Program-made: the position numbers and the translations under genes
DNA from: Actibacterium mucosum KCTC 23349
GTDB lineage: Bacteria > Pseudomonadota > Alphaproteobacteria > Rhodobacterales > Rhodobacteraceae
DNA: 64,000 bases
Assembly (NCBI RefSeq): GCF_000647975.1
Contig: NZ_JFKE01000004.1
Location: 1-64,000, forward strand
Direction: 5' to 3'
In this document: piece by piece, positions 33,731 through 41,048 of the stretch
Layout of the letters: each line of letters opens with the position of its first letter
Position numbering within the stretch: the first letter of the stretch is position 1
Notes under the pieces: generated by a model
Database searches by the model: none
Told to the model about the DNA's origin: nothing
What the model saw: the letters and a program-made list of their open reading frames with translations, nothing else

Positions 33731-34699
33731 TCAGCGCGCAGCTGCGTATGCGCGGTCAATCATTGCCTGCGTGCCTTTTGCATCCTCAAATGTCCACGCA
33801 AATGGCGTGCCATTGCGCACTGAGTCACCAAAGGCTTCGAACTGCGTGACGTAGTGGTTGGCGCTTGGGAACCGCTCTTCGCGGATCGACTGATTGGGTT
33901 GATGCAAGCGAAGGATCGCCGGACCAAACGAGTTCGGGTTGAACGGCGCGCTCAGGTGAATAACCCCCTCGGTCCCGTGAAAGAACATGTCCTGACGCGG
34001 ATGCATGCGCATCGAGATCACGCAATTATAGCTAAAGCTGGGGAACCGCGCGGTCACGCGGGTAATCACGTCCACGTCGTTTTCAAACGTGATGTCGGCG
34101 GTCAGGGTGTCGGGCTCTTGCCCGGTGACCCAACGGGCCGAACCAAAGGTATAGACCCCAATATCCGGCAACGCGCCGCCGCCGGTTTCCGGCCGGTTGC
34201 GGATGTTGGTTTTGTCTTCGGCGTTGTTAAAGCTGAACACGCCGTCAACATGCACCAGATCACCGATCGCGCCGTCTTCCACCAATTGCTTGGTACGCTG
34301 CCATTGCGGGTGATGCACGATCATATACGCTTCGGTCGCCAGCAGGCCGGTCTCGTCGCGCTTGGCAATCAGGGGGTCGATCTCTTCGGCCTTCAGCGCC
34401 ACCGGCTTTTCGCACAGCACGTGCTTGCCGGCATCCATCGCCTTCAACGCCCATTCAACATGCAGATGGTTGGGCAGCGGGATGTAAACCGCGTCAATGT
34501 CGGGGTCCGACAGCAGGCTGTCATAGCTGGAGTGAATTTTCAGATCCGGGCAAAACGCCTGATACCCCGCCGCTTTCTCGGCCGAGCTTGTGGCCAATGC
34601 GACCAGTTTTGCGCCCTTTGCGGCATGAATGGCCGGGCCCGTTGCGCCCTTTGCAAAATTCGAGGCACCCAGAATGCCCCAGCGAACCGGTTTTTGCAT
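33731..34699 (-). CDS. Gfo/Idh/MocA family NAD(P)-dependent oxidoreductase
   Basis: A 322-residue dehydrogenase. An N-terminal Rossmann fold (RWGILGASNFAKGATGPAIHAAKGAKLVALATS), the family motif HVLCEKPVAL near residue 95, and the second-domain region FSFNNAEDKTNIRNRPETGGGALPDIGVY are clear. Members oxidise sugars, inositols or related polyols; the substrate here is unknown. The ATG at 34699 opens the Rossmann fold directly. Confidence 0.87.
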   Translation of the reverse strand: MQKPVRWGILGASNFAKGATGPAIHAAKGAKLVALATSSAEKAAGYQAFCPDLKIHSSYDSLLSDPDIDAVYIPLPNHLHVEWALKAMDAGKHVLCEKPVALKAEEIDPLIAKRDETGLLATEAYMIVHHPQWQRTKQLVEDGAIGDLVHVDGVFSFNNAEDKTNIRNRPETGGGALPDIGVYTFGSARWVTGQEPDTLTADITFENDVDVITRVTARFPSFSYNCVISMRMHPRQDMFFHGTEGVIHLSAPFNPNSFGPAILRLHQPNQSIREERFPSANHYVTQFEAFGDSVRNGTPFAWTFEDAKGTQAMIDRAYAAAR

Positions 34700-34750
34700 A
34701 TTGAAATCTCCCCTGATGCCGTGAAACACCGTCACGTTAGCGCAAGCAAA

Positions 34751-34771
34751 CGCCCGCCGAAAGGGCGGGCG
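34751..34771 (-). terminator. Hairpin after rpoH
   Basis: An 8-pair perfect stem, CGCCCGCC (34751-34758) and GGCGGGCG (34764-34771) with a 5-base loop, sits 37 bases beyond the rpoH stop on the minus strand and is followed there by a short T stretch (TTTGCTT). It also lies upstream of the oxidoreductase start and would insulate that gene. Confidence 0.6.
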
Positions 34772-34807
34772 CGGTAAGATTATTGATAATGTATTCGCCG
34801 CGGCGGA

Positions 34808-35689
34808 TCAAGCCATTTCGCGGGCCAGTTCCTTCATCTTCTTCTGCAGCTTCTCAAACGCACGCACCTCGATCTGGCGGATACGTTCGCGGCTGACCTC
34901 GTACTGCCCGGACAGATCTTCCAATGTTTTCGGCTGATCCTGCAGGCGGCGCTGAATAAGGATGTCCTTTTCGCGGTCGTTCAGAACGCTCATGGCGTCT
35001 TCCAGCATACCGCGACGGTGATCCAACTCGTCCTTTTCGGCATAAGCCTCGGCCTGGTTGGCATCCTCGTCTTCCAGCCAGTCCTGCCACTGCGTGGTGG
35101 TGTCGCCATCGCTGCCCACGGTTGCGTTCAGCGAAGCATCACCGCCTGACAGACGCCGGTTCATCGAGATCACTTCATCCTTCGACACGTTCAGATCGTT
35201 TGCGATCTTTTCCACGTGCTCGGGCCGCAGATCCCCCTCTTCCAGCGCACCAATACGGGCTTTGGCCTTGCGCAGGTTGAAGAACAACTTCTTCTGTGCC
35301 GATGTCGTGCCCAGTTTCACCAGAGACCATGACCGCAGGATATATTCCTGGATCGAGGCGCGGATCCACCACATCGCATAGGTCGCCAGGCGGAACCCTT
35401 TTTCCGGGTCAAACCGTTTGACGGCCTGCATCAGGCCCACATTGGCCTCGGAAATCACCTCGGCCTGCGGCAGGCCATAACCGCGATAGCCCATCGCGAT
35501 CTTGGCGGCCAAACGCAGGTGGCTGGTGACCATTTTGTGGGCGGCTTCGCTGTCCTGATGATCGGTCCAGCGTTTGGCCAGCATGTATTCCTCTTCCGGT
35601 TCCAGAAGCGGGAATTTGCGGATTTGCTGCAAATAGCGGTTCATCCCCTGTTCGGGGGACGGTGCAGGAAGGTTGGTATACGAGCTCAT
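34808..35689 (-). CDS. rpoH: RNA polymerase heat-shock sigma factor sigma-32
   Basis: Directs RNA polymerase to heat-shock and related stress promoters. 293 residues. Region 2 is seen in SHLRLAAKIAMGYRGYGLP, ISEANVGLMQAVKRFDPEKGFRLATYA and MWWIRASIQEYI. The RpoH-specific box QKKLFFNLRKAKARI follows, then region 4 ([27 protein letters not shown]). The ATG at 35689 has GAGGGA upstream. Rhodobacterales often carry more than one RpoH; only this one is in view. A sigma-70-like promoter lies upstream. Confidence 0.94.
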   Translation of the reverse strand: MSSYTNLPAPSPEQGMNRYLQQIRKFPLLEPEEEYMLAKRWTDHQDSEAAHKMVTSHLRLAAKIAMGYRGYGLPQAEVISEANVGLMQAVKRFDPEKGFRLATYAMWWIRASIQEYILRSWSLVKLGTTSAQKKLFFNLRKAKARIGALEEGDLRPEHVEKIANDLNVSKDEVISMNRRLSGGDASLNATVGSDGDTTTQWQDWLEDEDANQAEAYAEKDELDHRRGMLEDAMSVLNDREKDILIQRRLQDQPKTLEDLSGQYEVSRERIRQIEVRAFEKLQKKMKELAREMA

Positions 35690-35719
35690 TTGGTCCCTCA
35701 ACCTGTTAGACTTGGGTGT

Positions 35720-35748
35720 AGCCTACAAAACTAAACTAATCAGTTCAA
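35720..35748 (-). promoter_or_regulatory. Candidate sigma-70 promoter of rpoH
   Basis: On the minus strand, TTGAAC (plus 35743-35748) and TAGGCT (plus 35720-35725) are separated by exactly 17 bases, about 30 bases upstream of the rpoH start codon. The -35 matches well and the -10 weakly, so this is a candidate by eye. Confidence 0.35.
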
Positions 35749-35837
35749 GTAAATCGGCTTCACATTCCTTTGACCCCAATATGGGGGCCGCTTTCAAGAA
35801 TGAAAGGTAAGGGTTGCAGAAATAGATTACGACTGCC

Positions 35838-36860
35838 CTAAAGGCGGAGTTTCTGTGCAAGCTCGCACATGTCTTTTGGCATTTCCGCCGAAAATTGCAT
35901 CTGCGCACCGGATTCCGGGTGAACAAACCCCAAACTGGCCGCGTGCAGGGCTTGCCGGGGAAAGGCCGAAACGGCATCGGCGGCCTCGGGCGTGATCGAC
36001 TTAGCCGGCAATTTGCGTCGCCCGCCATAGGTCTGATCGCCGATCAGACCGAACCCGGCATAGGCCATGTGCACCCGGATCTGATGCGTGCGGCCGGTTT
36101 CCAGCCAGCACTCCAGATGCGCCGCGACGCCGTTGAAATCCTCGACCACGCGGGCCCGTGTCACCGCATGCCGCCCGTTTGACCAGACCACCGCCTGTTT
36201 CTGCCGGTCGGTCTTGTGGCGCGCCAACTGCGTGGTCATTTTCAGGATGTTACCGGCCTCGAAACTGGCCCCGCGCACGCCCCGCAACCGCGGATCGCCC
36301 GCATCCGGCACGCCGTAACACAAAGCATGATAATGCCGCGTGACGGTGTGCTTTTCGAACTGCGCCGCCAGCCCGGTATGCGCCTTGTCCGACTTGGCCA
36401 CCACCAGCAGCCCGCTGGTATCCTTGTCGATCCGATGCACGATGCCGGGGCGTTTCTCGCCGCCGATGCCCGACAGGCTGTCGCCGCAATGGTGCAGCAG
36501 CGCGTTCACCAACGTGCCCGAAGGTGTACCCGGCGCGGGATGCACGACCATGCCCACCGGTTTATTGACCACGATCAGCGCGTCATCCTCGAACACCACA
36601 TCCAGCGCGATGTCCTCGGGCCGCGCTTCAACCTCGGAGGCCTCGGCAAATTGCAGCTCCAGAACGTCACCCTCGGCCACCTTCATGCGCGGCCCATCCA
36701 CCGGCGCGCCGTTCAGCGTCACGCCACCCGCGTCGATCAGTTTCGCCAAACGCGACCGCGACAGCCCCGCACTGTCTGGCACATCGCGCGCCATTGCCTT
36801 ATCAAGACGTGCGGGCGGGTTAGGCCCGATGGTCACGGAAAGGCGGCGGATGTCGGACAT
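35838..36860 (-). CDS. rluD: RluA-family 23S rRNA pseudouridine synthase (RluD-like)
   Basis: Converts uridines to pseudouridine in 23S rRNA. 340 residues: an N-terminal S4 domain (ARLDKAMARDVPDSAGLSRSRLAKLIDAGGVTLNG) and the catalytic domain with the invariant Asp in HRIDKDTSGLLVVAK. RTHQIRVHMAYAGFGLIGDQTYGG is the C-terminal family signature. I chose the ATG at 36860 (MSDIRRLSVTIG); the long upstream extension reads as non-coding because it is antisense to DUF6476. Its start codon lies inside an 11-base palindrome shared with that divergent gene. Confidence 0.92.
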   Translation of the reverse strand: MSDIRRLSVTIGPNPPARLDKAMARDVPDSAGLSRSRLAKLIDAGGVTLNGAPVDGPRMKVAEGDVLELQFAEASEVEARPEDIALDVVFEDDALIVVNKPVGMVVHPAPGTPSGTLVNALLHHCGDSLSGIGGEKRPGIVHRIDKDTSGLLVVAKSDKAHTGLAAQFEKHTVTRHYHALCYGVPDAGDPRLRGVRGASFEAGNILKMTTQLARHKTDRQKQAVVWSNGRHAVTRARVVEDFNGVAAHLECWLETGRTHQIRVHMAYAGFGLIGDQTYGGRRKLPAKSITPEAADAVSAFPRQALHAASLGFVHPESGAQMQFSAEMPKDMCELAQKLRL

Positions 36861-37167
36861 GGACAAGTCTCCGGATGAGATGGGCGAATTGCCGCCCAAC
36901 CTGCGGTTCTTGCGCGGGTTGGTGACCGTGCTGACCGCGGTGATGATTGGCGGGCTTATATTGCTGCTGACGCTGATTGTCATCCGCTTCCGTGCGTCGG
37001 ATGATTTTGCCCTGCCCGATGCGATCACCCTGCCCGAAGGCGCAACCGTGCAGGCGCTGACCAAGGGCGAGGGCTGGTGGGCCGTGGTGACCGGCGACAA
37101 CCGCATCCTGATCTATTCGGCCCGCACGGGCGCATTGATCCAAGAGGTCGCGGTTCAGTCCGAGTGA
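36850..37167 (+). CDS. DUF6476 family single-span membrane protein
   Basis: A 105-residue protein with a cytosolic N terminus (MSDMDKSPDEMGELPPNLRF), one membrane helix (LVTVLTAVMIGGLILLLTLIVIRF, about residues 24-47) and a periplasmic tail of about 58 residues (ITLPEGATVQALTKGEGWWA). This pattern is DUF6476, common in Rhodobacterales; function unknown. AAGGCGG precedes the ATG at 36850; the ATG at 36859 is an alternative. The gene overlaps rluD by 11 bases at its 5' end and the phosphatidyltransferase gene by 13 at its 3' end, both on the other strand. Confidence 0.78.
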   Translation: MSDMDKSPDEMGELPPNLRFLRGLVTVLTAVMIGGLILLLTLIVIRFRASDDFALPDAITLPEGATVQALTKGEGWWAVVTGDNRILIYSARTGALIQEVAVQSE

Positions 37168-37772
37168 CCGGTGAACAGTTTTGCCGCCAGCACCATGCGG
37201 CTGACCGCGGTCACGAAGCACAAGGCGCCAAAGACCCACGCCATCGCCGCGAACCAACCCGGCCACAGGCATAAGGCCACGAAAAACGCGATGGTTTCAG
37301 TGCCTTCCAGGATACCCCCGGTGAAATAGAGCGATTTGACGCCCCGGGCGCGCGTGTCCATCTGGCGTTTTTCCGCCAGGATGGCAAAACCCAGGAAACT
37401 GGCGCCATTGGCATAGAAACTGGCCAACAGAAAGGCCCCCGCCGCGCCGTTTGCACCGGGATCGGCCCAGACAAAGGCCATCGGCACCGCGCCGTAAAAA
37501 ATGAAATCGCAGACGATATCCAGAAAACCGCCGAAATCGGTCTTTTGCGTGGCCCGCGCCACCGCGCCGTCCAGCCCGTCCAGCAGGCGGCTGGCCAACA
37601 GGGGGATCAGCGCCCATGCAAAATGGCCCCACGCGATCATGCCGGCGCTGATCAGGCCCAGAACCAGCCCCGCCAACGTTACCTGATTGGCCGTCACACC
37701 ACTTTGCGCGATGCCCCGCCCCAGCGCGTTGAGGGGCGGATCGATCAGTTTGCGCATGCCGGCGTCCAGCAT
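37155..37772 (-). CDS. CDP-alcohol phosphatidyltransferase family protein
   Basis: A 205-residue integral membrane enzyme with about six hydrophobic segments. The CDP-alcohol signature with its acidic residues is present: DGLDGAVARATQKTDFGGFLDIVCD. Such enzymes transfer a phosphatidyl or phospho-alcohol group from a CDP-activated donor; head group and acceptor are not readable. It shares one base with the stop of the upstream TetR gene (TGATG), so it is co-translated with the regulator. Confidence 0.86.
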   Translation of the reverse strand: MLDAGMRKLIDPPLNALGRGIAQSGVTANQVTLAGLVLGLISAGMIAWGHFAWALIPLLASRLLDGLDGAVARATQKTDFGGFLDIVCDFIFYGAVPMAFVWADPGANGAAGAFLLASFYANGASFLGFAILAEKRQMDTRARGVKSLYFTGGILEGTETIAFFVALCLWPGWFAAMAWVFGALCFVTAVSRMVLAAKLFTGHSD

Positions 37773-38353
37773 CAGGCGGCCTCCACCTGTTGGCCAGTGG
37801 CCGTTTCGATCAGCAATTGCGCAGCGCCCTTGGCATTGCGGATCGCCTCGTCCTTGTTGCCCAAAACCGCCAGCACAATCGCGCCTTCCTTCAGCACCAT
37901 CAGCTTGCTGGCCAGATCGCGGGGATCGCGCGCGCCGGCCTCGCGGGCCATGGCGGTGAACTGCTCTTGCAACACGCGTTTATGCTCGGCCGCCTGAACG
38001 TGGATCGGGTCAGAGTGATCCTGAAACTCGGCTCCCGCCTTGATGAACAGGCAGCCACAGAACCCTTCTTCGTGAAACCACTCGTCCAGCACGTCAAACA
38101 GCGCCAGCATCTGCCCCGCCGGGGTATTCGCCAATTGTTGCATACGGCGGGTAAAGCGGTTGCGGAACTCTTCATCACGCAGGCGCAGCACCGCAAGGAT
38201 CAGTTCGTCCTTGGTGCTGAAGTAATTGTACATCGTGGTTTTCGAGATGCCGGTCTCACGCACAAGCGTGTCCATGCCCGTGGCATGAAACCCGTGCCGG
38301 TAAAACACGTGGAACGCCTTGCGTACCAACTCGTCCCGTCTGCTTGGGCGCAT
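37772..38353 (-). CDS. TetR/AcrR family transcriptional regulator
   Basis: A 193-residue repressor with the N-terminal helix-turn-helix (RRDELVRKAFHVFYRHGFHATGMDTLVRETGISKTTMYNYFSTKDELI) and a helical ligand domain. The ATG at 38353 has AAGGAT upstream. It is divergent from a three-gene plus-strand set (NTF2-like, PNPOx-like, alpha/beta hydrolase) and an inverted pair of operator-like sites lies between, so it most likely represses that set. It is also coupled to the phosphatidyltransferase gene downstream. Confidence 0.9.
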   Translation of the reverse strand: MRPSRRDELVRKAFHVFYRHGFHATGMDTLVRETGISKTTMYNYFSTKDELILAVLRLRDEEFRNRFTRRMQQLANTPAGQMLALFDVLDEWFHEEGFCGCLFIKAGAEFQDHSDPIHVQAAEHKRVLQEQFTAMAREAGARDPRDLASKLMVLKEGAIVLAVLGNKDEAIRNAKGAAQLLIETATGQQVEAA

Positions 38354-38498
38354 GCCCCATCCTTTCCTTACAGGTCTGTCAATAATCATAACAGCAAGCA
38401 CCGCCGCAAAACAGACCGCTGATCAGATAGTTACCATCCCGATCACATAACAAGATGAGGTCTATCAAAAAGATTTGAGCGAAAATAGTTGAAAAAGA

Positions 38499-38545
38499 TT
38501 ACCGATCAGTACATTTACAAACTATCAAAAAGAACTGATCGGTAA
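38499..38545. promoter_or_regulatory. Paired TetR operator-like sites
   Basis: TTACCGATCAGT (38499-38510) and its exact reverse complement ACTGATCGGTAA (38534-38545) are set 35 bases apart centre to centre. Each is itself nearly palindromic around GATC. The right copy ends 14 bases before the start of the gene at 38560, where a bound repressor would block transcription. A further perfect CTGATCAG lies at 38419-38426, nearer the TetR start. Confidence 0.65.
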
Positions 38546-38559
38546 ACTTAGGAACTGCC

Positions 38560-39024
38560 ATGTCCCGTCCACCCCTGCCCCCCTTCACCGCTGAAACCGC
38601 CGCACAAAAGGTGCGCGCCGCCGAAGATGCGTGGAACACCCGTAACCCTGATATCGTGACGCCCGCCTATAGCGACGACAGCATCTGGCGGAACCGGGCC
38701 GAGTTTCCCCGCGGTCATGCGGAAATCCACGCTTTCCTGACCCGCAAATGGCAGCGCGAGCATGAGTATCGCCTGATCAAAGAGCTTTGGGCCTTTACCG
38801 AAAACCGCATCGCCGTGCGCTTTGCCTATGAATGGCGCGATGCCGAAGGCAACTGGACGCGCAGCTATGGCAACGAGAACTGGGAGTTCGATACCGATGG
38901 CCGTATGGCGCGCCGGTTCGCCTCGATCAACGATCTGCCGATACAGCCCGAAGACCGCCTGTTTCACTGGCCGCAAGGCCGTCGTCCGGATGACCACCCC
39001 GGTCTGTCCGACCTCAACCTGTAA
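38560..39024 (+). CDS. DUF1348 / nuclear transport factor 2-like family protein
   Basis: A 154-residue cytosolic protein of the SnoaL/NTF2-like DUF1348 group. Signatures are [77 protein letters not shown] and [11 protein letters not shown]. The fold is a small cone that binds or isomerises small hydrophobic molecules; no substrate is known. AGGAA precedes the ATG. It opens the TetR-controlled set and is followed after 15 bases by the PNPOx-like gene. Confidence 0.87.
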   Translation: MSRPPLPPFTAETAAQKVRAAEDAWNTRNPDIVTPAYSDDSIWRNRAEFPRGHAEIHAFLTRKWQREHEYRLIKELWAFTENRIAVRFAYEWRDAEGNWTRSYGNENWEFDTDGRMARRFASINDLPIQPEDRLFHWPQGRRPDDHPGLSDLNL

Positions 39025-39039
39025 GCGCGGAGAACCCCC

Positions 39040-39663
39040 ATGCCGCTGGCCTATCACGACATTGCCTTCACACCCGAAGTTGTTGCGTTGCAAGAGAAAA
39101 ACGGCTCTGCCGCCGCCTATGCCAAGTATCGTGGCCCCGAATATCAGGGCGGCGACGAAATTGGCCCGCAAGAGGCACAGTTTATTCACGAACGCGACGG
39201 TTTCTTTCAGGCAACCGTGTCGTCCAGCGGCTGGCCCTATGTACAGTTTCGCGGTGGGCGCCCGGGGTTCCTGCGCGTGCTCGACAGCCGGACCATTGCC
39301 TTTGGCGACCTGCGCGGGAACCGGCAATATATCTCGACCGGGAACCTGTCCGGCGATGACCGTGTGGCACTGATCCTTGTGGACTACCCCAATCAGCGCC
39401 GCCTCAAAGTGCTGGGACATGTCGACATCCGTGACCCCGCCGACCACCCCGATTTGACGGAAACCCTGCGGATGGAGGGCACCAAGCAACCCATCGAGCG
39501 GCTTTACGTCATCAAGATTGCTGCGCTGGACTGGAACTGCCCGCAGCATATTCCGCAACGCTTTACCCTGTCAGAACTGGAACCTGTGCATGCAGAAATG
39601 CGCAACCAGATCGCGGCCCTTCAGGCCGAAATCGAGGCTTTGCGGGCCCAACTGAAGTCCTAA
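39040..39663 (+). CDS. Pyridoxamine 5'-phosphate oxidase-like flavin-binding protein
   Basis: A 207-residue protein with a split-barrel FMN-binding domain. Landmarks are FIHERDGFFQATVSSSGWPYVQFRGG, FLRVLDSRTIAFGDLRGNRQYISTGNL and DDRVALILVDYPNQRRLKVLGHVDI. The last 25 residues form a short coiled coil (NQIAALQAEIEALRAQLKS). This class includes reductases of xenobiotics and F420/FMN-dependent enzymes rather than true PdxH. It is the middle gene of the TetR-controlled set. Confidence 0.85.
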   Translation: MPLAYHDIAFTPEVVALQEKNGSAAAYAKYRGPEYQGGDEIGPQEAQFIHERDGFFQATVSSSGWPYVQFRGGRPGFLRVLDSRTIAFGDLRGNRQYISTGNLSGDDRVALILVDYPNQRRLKVLGHVDIRDPADHPDLTETLRMEGTKQPIERLYVIKIAALDWNCPQHIPQRFTLSELEPVHAEMRNQIAALQAEIEALRAQLKS

Positions 39664-39681
39664 CTTAAACTGGAGCAAACC

Positions 39682-40629
39682 ATGAACTTTCTAACGAACA
39701 GCATCGCCGCGGCGGTGCTGGCCGGTATCGGCTTGTCTGGCGCTGCCCAAGCGGCGCAGATCTCGACCTTTGACGTGGCGCTGAAAACCGCGCAGGTGAA
39801 CGGGCTGACCGTGGCCTATCGCGAGGCCGGCGACCCCGCCAACCCCACCGTGCTGCTGCTGCACGGCTTTCCGACCTCGTCGCATATGTTCCGCAACCTG
39901 ATCCCCGAGCTGGCCGGCGATTACCACGTCATCGCACCCGACTATGTGGGCTATGGCGCCTCGGACATGCCCCCGGCCGACGCATTCGACTATACGTTCG
40001 ACAATCTGACGGCCCATGTCGAAGGTCTGCTGGACCAGAAAGGCATCGACACATTCGCGGCCTACGTGATGGATTACGGCGCACCAGTTGGCTATCGCCT
40101 GTTCGCCAACAACCCCGAACGCGTGACCGGTTTCATCATCCAGAACGGCAACGCGTACGAGGAAGGCCTGCGCGAATTCTGGGATCCACTGCGCGCCTAT
40201 TGGGCCGATCCCAGCGCGGCCAATGCCGACGCGCTGCGCCCGTTCCTGACCATCGACGGCACCAAGTGGCAATACGTGACCGGCGTGGCCGACCCCTCGG
40301 TCATCAGCCCCGACAACTACTGGCACATCCAGTACCTGCTGGACCGTCCGGGCAATCAGGAGGTGCAGTTGGAGCTGTTCTACGACTACCGCACCAACCC
40401 CCAGCGTTACCCGCAATGGCAAGAGCTGCTGCGCGAGCACCAGCCGCCGGCATTGGTGGTTTGGGGGGCAAATGACCCGATCTTCCCGGCAGAAGGCGCG
40501 CACCCCTACAAAGAAGACCTCACCGATGTCGAGTTCCACCTGCTGGATACCGGCCATTTCGCTTTGGAAGACAAGGGCGCTGTGATCGCCGCCGAGATGC
40601 TGGATTTCCTGGCCCGGATCGACCACTGA
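39682..40629 (+). CDS. Exported alpha/beta hydrolase (haloalkane dehalogenase/epoxide hydrolase type)
   Basis: A 315-residue hydrolase with a probable signal peptide (MNFLTNSIAAAVLAGIGLSGAAQA). The oxyanion segment is LLLHGFPTSSHMFRNLIPELA, the nucleophile appears to be Asp in YVMDYGAPVGYRLF (as in haloalkane dehalogenases and epoxide hydrolases), and HFALEDKG provides the histidine. Periplasmic location is predicted from the signal. It ends the TetR set and is followed by a GC-rich hairpin. The substrate may be a xenobiotic. Confidence 0.84.
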   Translation: MNFLTNSIAAAVLAGIGLSGAAQAAQISTFDVALKTAQVNGLTVAYREAGDPANPTVLLLHGFPTSSHMFRNLIPELAGDYHVIAPDYVGYGASDMPPADAFDYTFDNLTAHVEGLLDQKGIDTFAAYVMDYGAPVGYRLFANNPERVTGFIIQNGNAYEEGLREFWDPLRAYWADPSAANADALRPFLTIDGTKWQYVTGVADPSVISPDNYWHIQYLLDRPGNQEVQLELFYDYRTNPQRYPQWQELLREHQPPALVVWGANDPIFPAEGAHPYKEDLTDVEFHLLDTGHFALEDKGAVIAAEMLDFLARIDH

Positions 40630-40638
40630 CATCCCCCC

Positions 40639-40662
40639 GCGGGTCCGGTTCGCCGGGCCCGC
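40639..40662 (+). terminator. GC-rich hairpin after the TetR-controlled genes
   Basis: GCGGGTCCGG (40639-40648) pairs with CCGGGCCCGC (40653-40662), including one G-U pair, around a TTCG loop, 10 bases after the hydrolase stop. There is no T run, so efficiency as a terminator is uncertain. Confidence 0.55.
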
Positions 40663-40793
40663 AGCATAGGTATTATGCTCAGGGTGAATGAATAAATGGG
40701 CCGTTTTTTGGTGATTTCACCCATTTTTGCGATATATTGAGATCAACAAATCGAGATCACACCATTCACACACGAATTTACGAGGAGACAGAC

Positions 40794-40886
40794 ATGTTCA
40801 AACGCCATCGCCCGCTTGCCGCCCCGTTTCCGATCACGGCCCTGTTCGTTCTGCTGGGCGAACTTCTGCGCGTCGCCGTTCTGTGA
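40794..40886 (+). CDS. Candidate 30-residue micro-protein
   Basis: An ATG with a strong, well-spaced Shine-Dalgarno (GAGGAGA ending 6 bases upstream) opens a 30-codon frame encoding MFKRHRPLAAPFPITALFVL and then LGELLRVAVL. The product has a basic N terminus and a hydrophobic C-terminal half, so it might associate with the membrane. It is too short for most gene finders. It lies between the hydrolase operon and tRNA-His, which is on the other strand 21 bases beyond. The strong ribosome-binding site is the main support. Confidence 0.45.
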   Translation: MFKRHRPLAAPFPITALFVLLGELLRVAVL

Positions 40887-40907
40887 AATCAATGTGTCTG
40901 GGGGGGA

Positions 40908-40984
40908 TGGTACCACCTCCCCGGCTCGAACGGGGGACCTCCTGATCCACAATCAGGCGCTCTAACCAACTGAGCTAAGGCGGC
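40908..40984 (-). tRNA. tRNA-His (anticodon GTG)
   Basis: A complete 77-nt cloverleaf read on the minus strand with an encoded CCA end. The anticodon loop is TTGTGGA within CCTGATTGTGGATCAGG, and the T arm has GTTCGAG. The acceptor stem is seven pairs (G1-U72 and G4-U69 wobbles), the discriminator is A73, and position -1 is encoded as U. Most bacterial tRNA-His have an encoded G-1 opposite C73; the state seen here matches the group of alphaproteobacteria that dispense with G-1. Confidence 0.95.
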
Positions 40985-40994
40985 ACGCCGAAGC

Positions 40995-41023
40995 GATTTA
41001 CTCTCGACGCGCAGCAAATGCAA
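40995..41023 (-). promoter_or_regulatory. Candidate promoter of tRNA-His
   Basis: On the minus strand, TTGCAT (plus 41018-41023) and TAAATC (plus 40995-41000) are spaced exactly 17 bases. The -10 lies 10 bases before the first tRNA nucleotide, so transcription would start almost at the mature 5' end. Confidence 0.5.
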
Positions 41024-41048
41024 GGGCCAGATGTCACTAAAATGACGC

